Positions 61,737 through 64,000 of a stretch of 64,000 nt of DNA are shown piece by piece. Positions within the stretch are counted from its first letter, which is position 1. Each line of letters starts with the position of its first letter. The stretch is taken from NCBI GenBank assembly GCA_035621235.1, contig CP141731.1, positions 1,922,001 to 1,986,000 on the forward strand. The letters run 5' to 3'. Source of the DNA: Actinomycetaceae bacterium MB13-C1-2. Its GTDB lineage: Bacteria > Actinomycetota > Actinomycetes > Actinomycetales > Actinomycetaceae. A program made the translations under genes and the position numbers. The notes under the pieces are model-generated. The model had not been told where the DNA came from. It saw nothing but the letters and a program-made list of their open reading frames with translations, and did no database searches.

Positions 61737-61809
61737 GCGGATGTGGCTCAGTTGGTAGAGCATCACCTTGCCAAGGTGAGGGTCGCGGGTTCGAGTCCCG
61801 TCATCCGCT
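61737..61809 (+). tRNA. tRNA-Gly (anticodon GCC)
   Basis: Acceptor GCGGATG pairs with CATCCGC. The D loop contains the GG pair, the anticodon stem TCACC/GGTGA encloses TTGCCAA (GCC), and the T loop is TTCGAGT. There is no encoded CCA. All standard elongator features are present. Confidence 0.95.
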
Positions 61810-61810
61810 C

Positions 61811-61882
61811 GGGCCGTTGGCGCAGCGGTAGCGCGCTTCCCTGACACGGAAGAGGTCACTGGTTCGATCCCAGTACGGCCCA
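61811..61882 (+). tRNA. tRNA-Val (anticodon GAC)
   Basis: Acceptor GGGCCGT pairs with ACGGCCC. The anticodon stem CTTCC/GGAAG encloses CTGACAC (GAC), and the T loop is TTCGATC. It begins one base after the tRNA-Gly and is certainly cotranscribed. CCA is not encoded. Confidence 0.95.
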
Positions 61883-61888
61883 CTACAC

Positions 61889-61926
61889 AATCCCTGGACC
61901 CGGTAATCGGTCTGGGGATTCTTTAT
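61889..61926 (+). terminator. Terminator of the tRNA pair
   Basis: A 12-base stem with two G-U pairs (AATCCCTGGACC/GGTCTGGGGATT), an 8-base loop and a T-rich tail (CTTTATTATT), six bases after the tRNA-Val. Confidence 0.75.
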
Positions 61927-61985
61927 TATTGACTAAGAGGCCGAGTTGTGGATGCCCTGGGCCGCACAACCTTGAAAGTGATGAC

Positions 61986-63239
61986 GTGGAATTTCAAACA
62001 CTGACGGATGAGCAGTACCAGGGGTTTATTGATCAGTATGATCGCGTCTACCTGACCCAGCTTCTTGAGTACGGCGATGTCCGCCGGGACGAGGGAGTAG
62101 AGATCGCACGAGTCGGTCTACTGAACGGCGGCGAGATCGTTGCGGCAGCGACGGTCGTCTTGGAACCATGGAAGAAAGTGTTTAGACGCGCGTGCGTTTA
62201 CTACGGGCCGATGCTTGACTATCGAGAGACTGGGCTACTTAGAGAGTTCATAACGGGCCTGAAGGCATGGGCCCACAAAGAACGAAGCGTGATCGCGCTA
62301 CGAGTAAATCCCTATGTGTTGCGGCGTTTCTATAAAGACATCACGCCGGGCCCGGAAACCGAGATTGCGAAATCGGTAGATTCAGTAATGAACGACCTCG
62401 GTGGCCGGCGTGTCCTCGGCGACTTCTACACGGATCCAACGATTCAGCCTAACCACATGTACACCAAGGACCTTGGAAACATGAGTTTTGAGCAGATACT
62501 TTCTTCGGTCAAAAACAACGTTCGAACGGATATCCGAAACGCAACGGCAAACGGTGTCGAAGTTGAGTTCTTGGGGCCGGAGGATTTCGGTGTCTTGCGA
62601 GCGGTCCTGGACCACACAGAGGATCGAACGGGTATGCCTCCCATCACGGATGCCAATCTTGCCCGATGCAGGGACATGATGGAGAAGATGGGCACGGCAC
62701 GTTATCTCTTCCCAGCGGCAATTCTTGACACGAATCGGGCGCTCAAATCAATAGCACAAGAGACGGAGACAATCGAACTTCAGATGAAGCTGCTGGAACC
62801 CGACCATCAACACACTCCGACACGCAAGCAACAAAAGCAGCTGAAGGAGTTGAAATTCAGACATGACGCACTGATTCGGCGCAGGGAGAAGACTCTAAAG
62901 GTTTCACGGGAGCGGGGCGAACACGTGGTACTCACGGCAAGTCTCTTCGTTGAGACCCCGACAGACCTCATCTACCATCACTCGGGTGGCTACGAGGATC
63001 TGGCAAGCTTTCGAGGGATCTACGCGATCCATGAGGCGATGCTGAAACACGCTGCGCTCCGGGGACTCCGTTGGTACAACATGCATGCGGTCCCGGACCT
63101 GGCTGATGAGAATGGTCCCGGGCTTGGAGTCCTTGAGTTCAAACGCCACTTTCAGGGTAACGTCGAGGAACTCGTCGGGACCTATGAGTTTCCGATTAGG
63201 CCGTTTCTAGCCAGGGTTCTCGGCGCGGTTGGAGGCTAG
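61986..63239 (+). CDS. FemABX-type peptidoglycan bridge ligase, long form with coiled-coil arm
   Basis: A 417-residue enzyme of the FemA/FemX/MurM family. The N-terminal GNAT half has LTDEQYQGFIDQYDRVYLTQ and YYGPMLDY, the acceptor region DLGNMSFEQILSSVKNNVRTDIRNA, a two-helix coiled-coil arm (about residues 260-310, with EIELQMKLL.. and KQQKQLKELKFRHDALIRRRE), and the late HYSGGYE-like HHSGGYEDLASFRGIYAIHE. The arm is known to touch tRNA or membrane. GTG 61986 is chosen by alignment with the next paralog. It follows the tRNA pair directly. Confidence 0.88.
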   Translation: MEFQTLTDEQYQGFIDQYDRVYLTQLLEYGDVRRDEGVEIARVGLLNGGEIVAAATVVLEPWKKVFRRACVYYGPMLDYRETGLLREFITGLKAWAHKERSVIALRVNPYVLRRFYKDITPGPETEIAKSVDSVMNDLGGRRVLGDFYTDPTIQPNHMYTKDLGNMSFEQILSSVKNNVRTDIRNATANGVEVEFLGPEDFGVLRAVLDHTEDRTGMPPITDANLARCRDMMEKMGTARYLFPAAILDTNRALKSIAQETETIELQMKLLEPDHQHTPTRKQQKQLKELKFRHDALIRRREKTLKVSRERGEHVVLTASLFVETPTDLIYHHSGGYEDLASFRGIYAIHEAMLKHAALRGLRWYNMHAVPDLADENGPGLGVLEFKRHFQGNVEELVGTYEFPIRPFLARVLGAVGG

Positions 63240-63289
63240 CCAGTCGACAATCCACTAAGACGCACACAACGCAGTTGGGAGACTGAAAC

Positions 63290-64000
63290 GTGGAGTTTAG
63301 GGAACTTACGGACGCGGAGTACCGTGACTTACTGGGGCGGCAGGATCGCGTGTATCTCAGCCAGCTGGTCGAGTATGGGGATGCTCGCAGGCTCGAAGGA
63401 ACGGTGGTTCAACGAGTCGGGCTGCTAGCGGACGATGGGACACCACTCGGCGCAGCAACAATTTACAACCAGCCCTGGAAGAAGGTGTTTTTTCGCGCGA
63501 TCGCTTACTACGGTCCGATGGTTGATTTTATGGATGAGAGCCTCGCTCTTAAACTCGTCCGAGAACTGGTCCGCTGGGTAAAGAAAGATCCCCGCGTGTT
63601 GGCACTTCGAGTTAATCCCTTTGTGCACCGGAGACCCTACCGCGACATTACGCCGGGCGAGGAGAGCGAAGAAGCTCGAGCGGTCGACCGTGTTATGGCC
63701 CTGGCCGGGGCGACGAAAGTGAAGGGCGAGTATCAGGACGGGGTGTCTGTTGCCGCAAACTTCCTTTATACGAAGGACCTCGGTCGAATGAACTATGAAG
63801 AGGTCCTAGCATCAACAGGAAATAACGTTCGGGCGGGTATTCGTAAGGCGGCCAGCAATGGGGTAAAGGTTGAGTACCTGGGGACCGAGGACTTTGCGAT
63901 TCTCAGAGATGTCTTAGATCATACTGCTGAACGTACCGAGATGCCGCCCGTCCTGCCCGACGACCTCGAACGCGCGCGCCAATTGATGCGACTGATGGGG
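63290..64000 (+). CDS. FemABX-type peptidoglycan bridge ligase, long form (partial, runs off the right edge)
   Basis: The GTG start at 63290 has a GGGAG site nine bases upstream. The first 237 residues are present: VEFRELTDAEYRDLLGRQDRVYLSQ, YYGPMVDFMDESL, KDLGRMNYEEVL, and HTAERTEMPPVLPDD at the end. It is closely similar to the gene before it (DRVYL.QL.EYGD.RR and ALRVNP are shared), so the two come from a tandem duplication. The arm and C-terminal half lie beyond the window. Confidence 0.88.
   Translation, partial: MEFRELTDAEYRDLLGRQDRVYLSQLVEYGDARRLEGTVVQRVGLLADDGTPLGAATIYNQPWKKVFFRAIAYYGPMVDFMDESLALKLVRELVRWVKKDPRVLALRVNPFVHRRPYRDITPGEESEEARAVDRVMALAGATKVKGEYQDGVSVAANFLYTKDLGRMNYEEVLASTGNNVRAGIRKAASNGVKVEYLGTEDFAILRDVLDHTAERTEMPPVLPDDLERARQLMRLMG

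Noticed and set aside
61737-61809. tRNA-Gly as a specialised peptidoglycan (non-ribosomal) tRNA
   Set aside because: D-loop GG and a normal T loop are present, so it looks like an ordinary elongator tRNA.
1-64000. CRISPR arrays, rRNA genes, known restriction-modification or toxin-antitoxin systems
   Set aside because: I looked for regular spaced repeats and for the usual protein signatures and found none.

Overview
The window is chromosomal DNA of a high-GC Gram-positive bacterium (Actinomycetota), most like a fermentative or facultatively anaerobic member of the Actinomycetaceae and relatives. The evidence is gene content and gene order. Two blocks match the known order of actinobacterial chromosomes. 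The first (about 10.9-27.7 kb) carries a HAD protein, DUF3043, a glycerate-kinase-like gene, erpA, trpD, an AsnC-type domain, plsC, class II aroG, pknL, an Rv2175c-type regulator and an idsA-type prenyltransferase. The second (about 27.8-57.9 kb) carries the principal sigma factor, DUF7455, parE, parC, DUF5998, sepH, DUF4193, DUF3710, an OB-fold protein, DUF3159, two TrkA proteins, a TRAM methyltransferase, dxs, RNase D and DUF3000. Pyruvate formate-lyase with its activase and a pyrophosphate-type phosphofructokinase point to fermentative sugar metabolism. The genus cannot be named from the sequence alone.

Layout. 1-5168 is the end of an integrated conjugative-type element: a partial transfer ATPase, a decayed replication-relaxation gene, two small accessory genes and a large serine recombinase with two frameshifts. 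It stops exactly at the 3' end of a tRNA-Ala gene. 5.2-22.1 kb is core chromosome: exonuclease, ZupT, lipoprotein, a beta-lactamase-like protein, dapA, deoD, the M20 peptidase, Fe-S assembly, FKBP, trpD, glycolysis and the shikimate entry step. 22.2-26.5 kb holds the PASTA kinase PknL with its divergent partner regulator, two copies of an intergenic repeat, and an intact IS30-family element inserted beside one copy. 26.5-47.6 kb is housekeeping: prenyl synthase, sigma factor, topoisomerase IV, division protein SepH, potassium-uptake regulators, RNA methyltransferase and aconitase. 47.6-57.9 kb holds a pair of large terminator hairpins, an S9 peptidase, a third repeat copy with a tandem array, dxs, pflBA, RNase D and DUF3000. 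57.9-64 kb is a cluster of four FemABX-type peptidoglycan-bridge genes interleaved with tRNA-Gly and tRNA-Val; the first of the four is split by an intact IS3-family element.

How the genes work together. The right end is a cell-wall cluster (tRNA-dependent FemABX ligases), complemented elsewhere by dapA, dxs and idsA (isoprenoid and lipid carrier supply), the PASTA kinase and SepH. Pfp, PflB/PflA, aconitase and DAHP synthase outline central carbon flow. Both insertion sequences are intact, with readable inverted repeats and target duplications.

Two patterns run across the window. At least fourteen genes have a TAnnnT box ending 6-8 bases before the start codon and no ribosome-binding site, the layout of leaderless mRNAs. 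One intergenic repeat family occurs at three loci, one of them expanded in tandem. I found no CRISPR array, no rRNA genes and no clearly novel multi-gene defence system. The best leads are the FemABX/tRNA cluster, the repeat family and the leaderless promoters.
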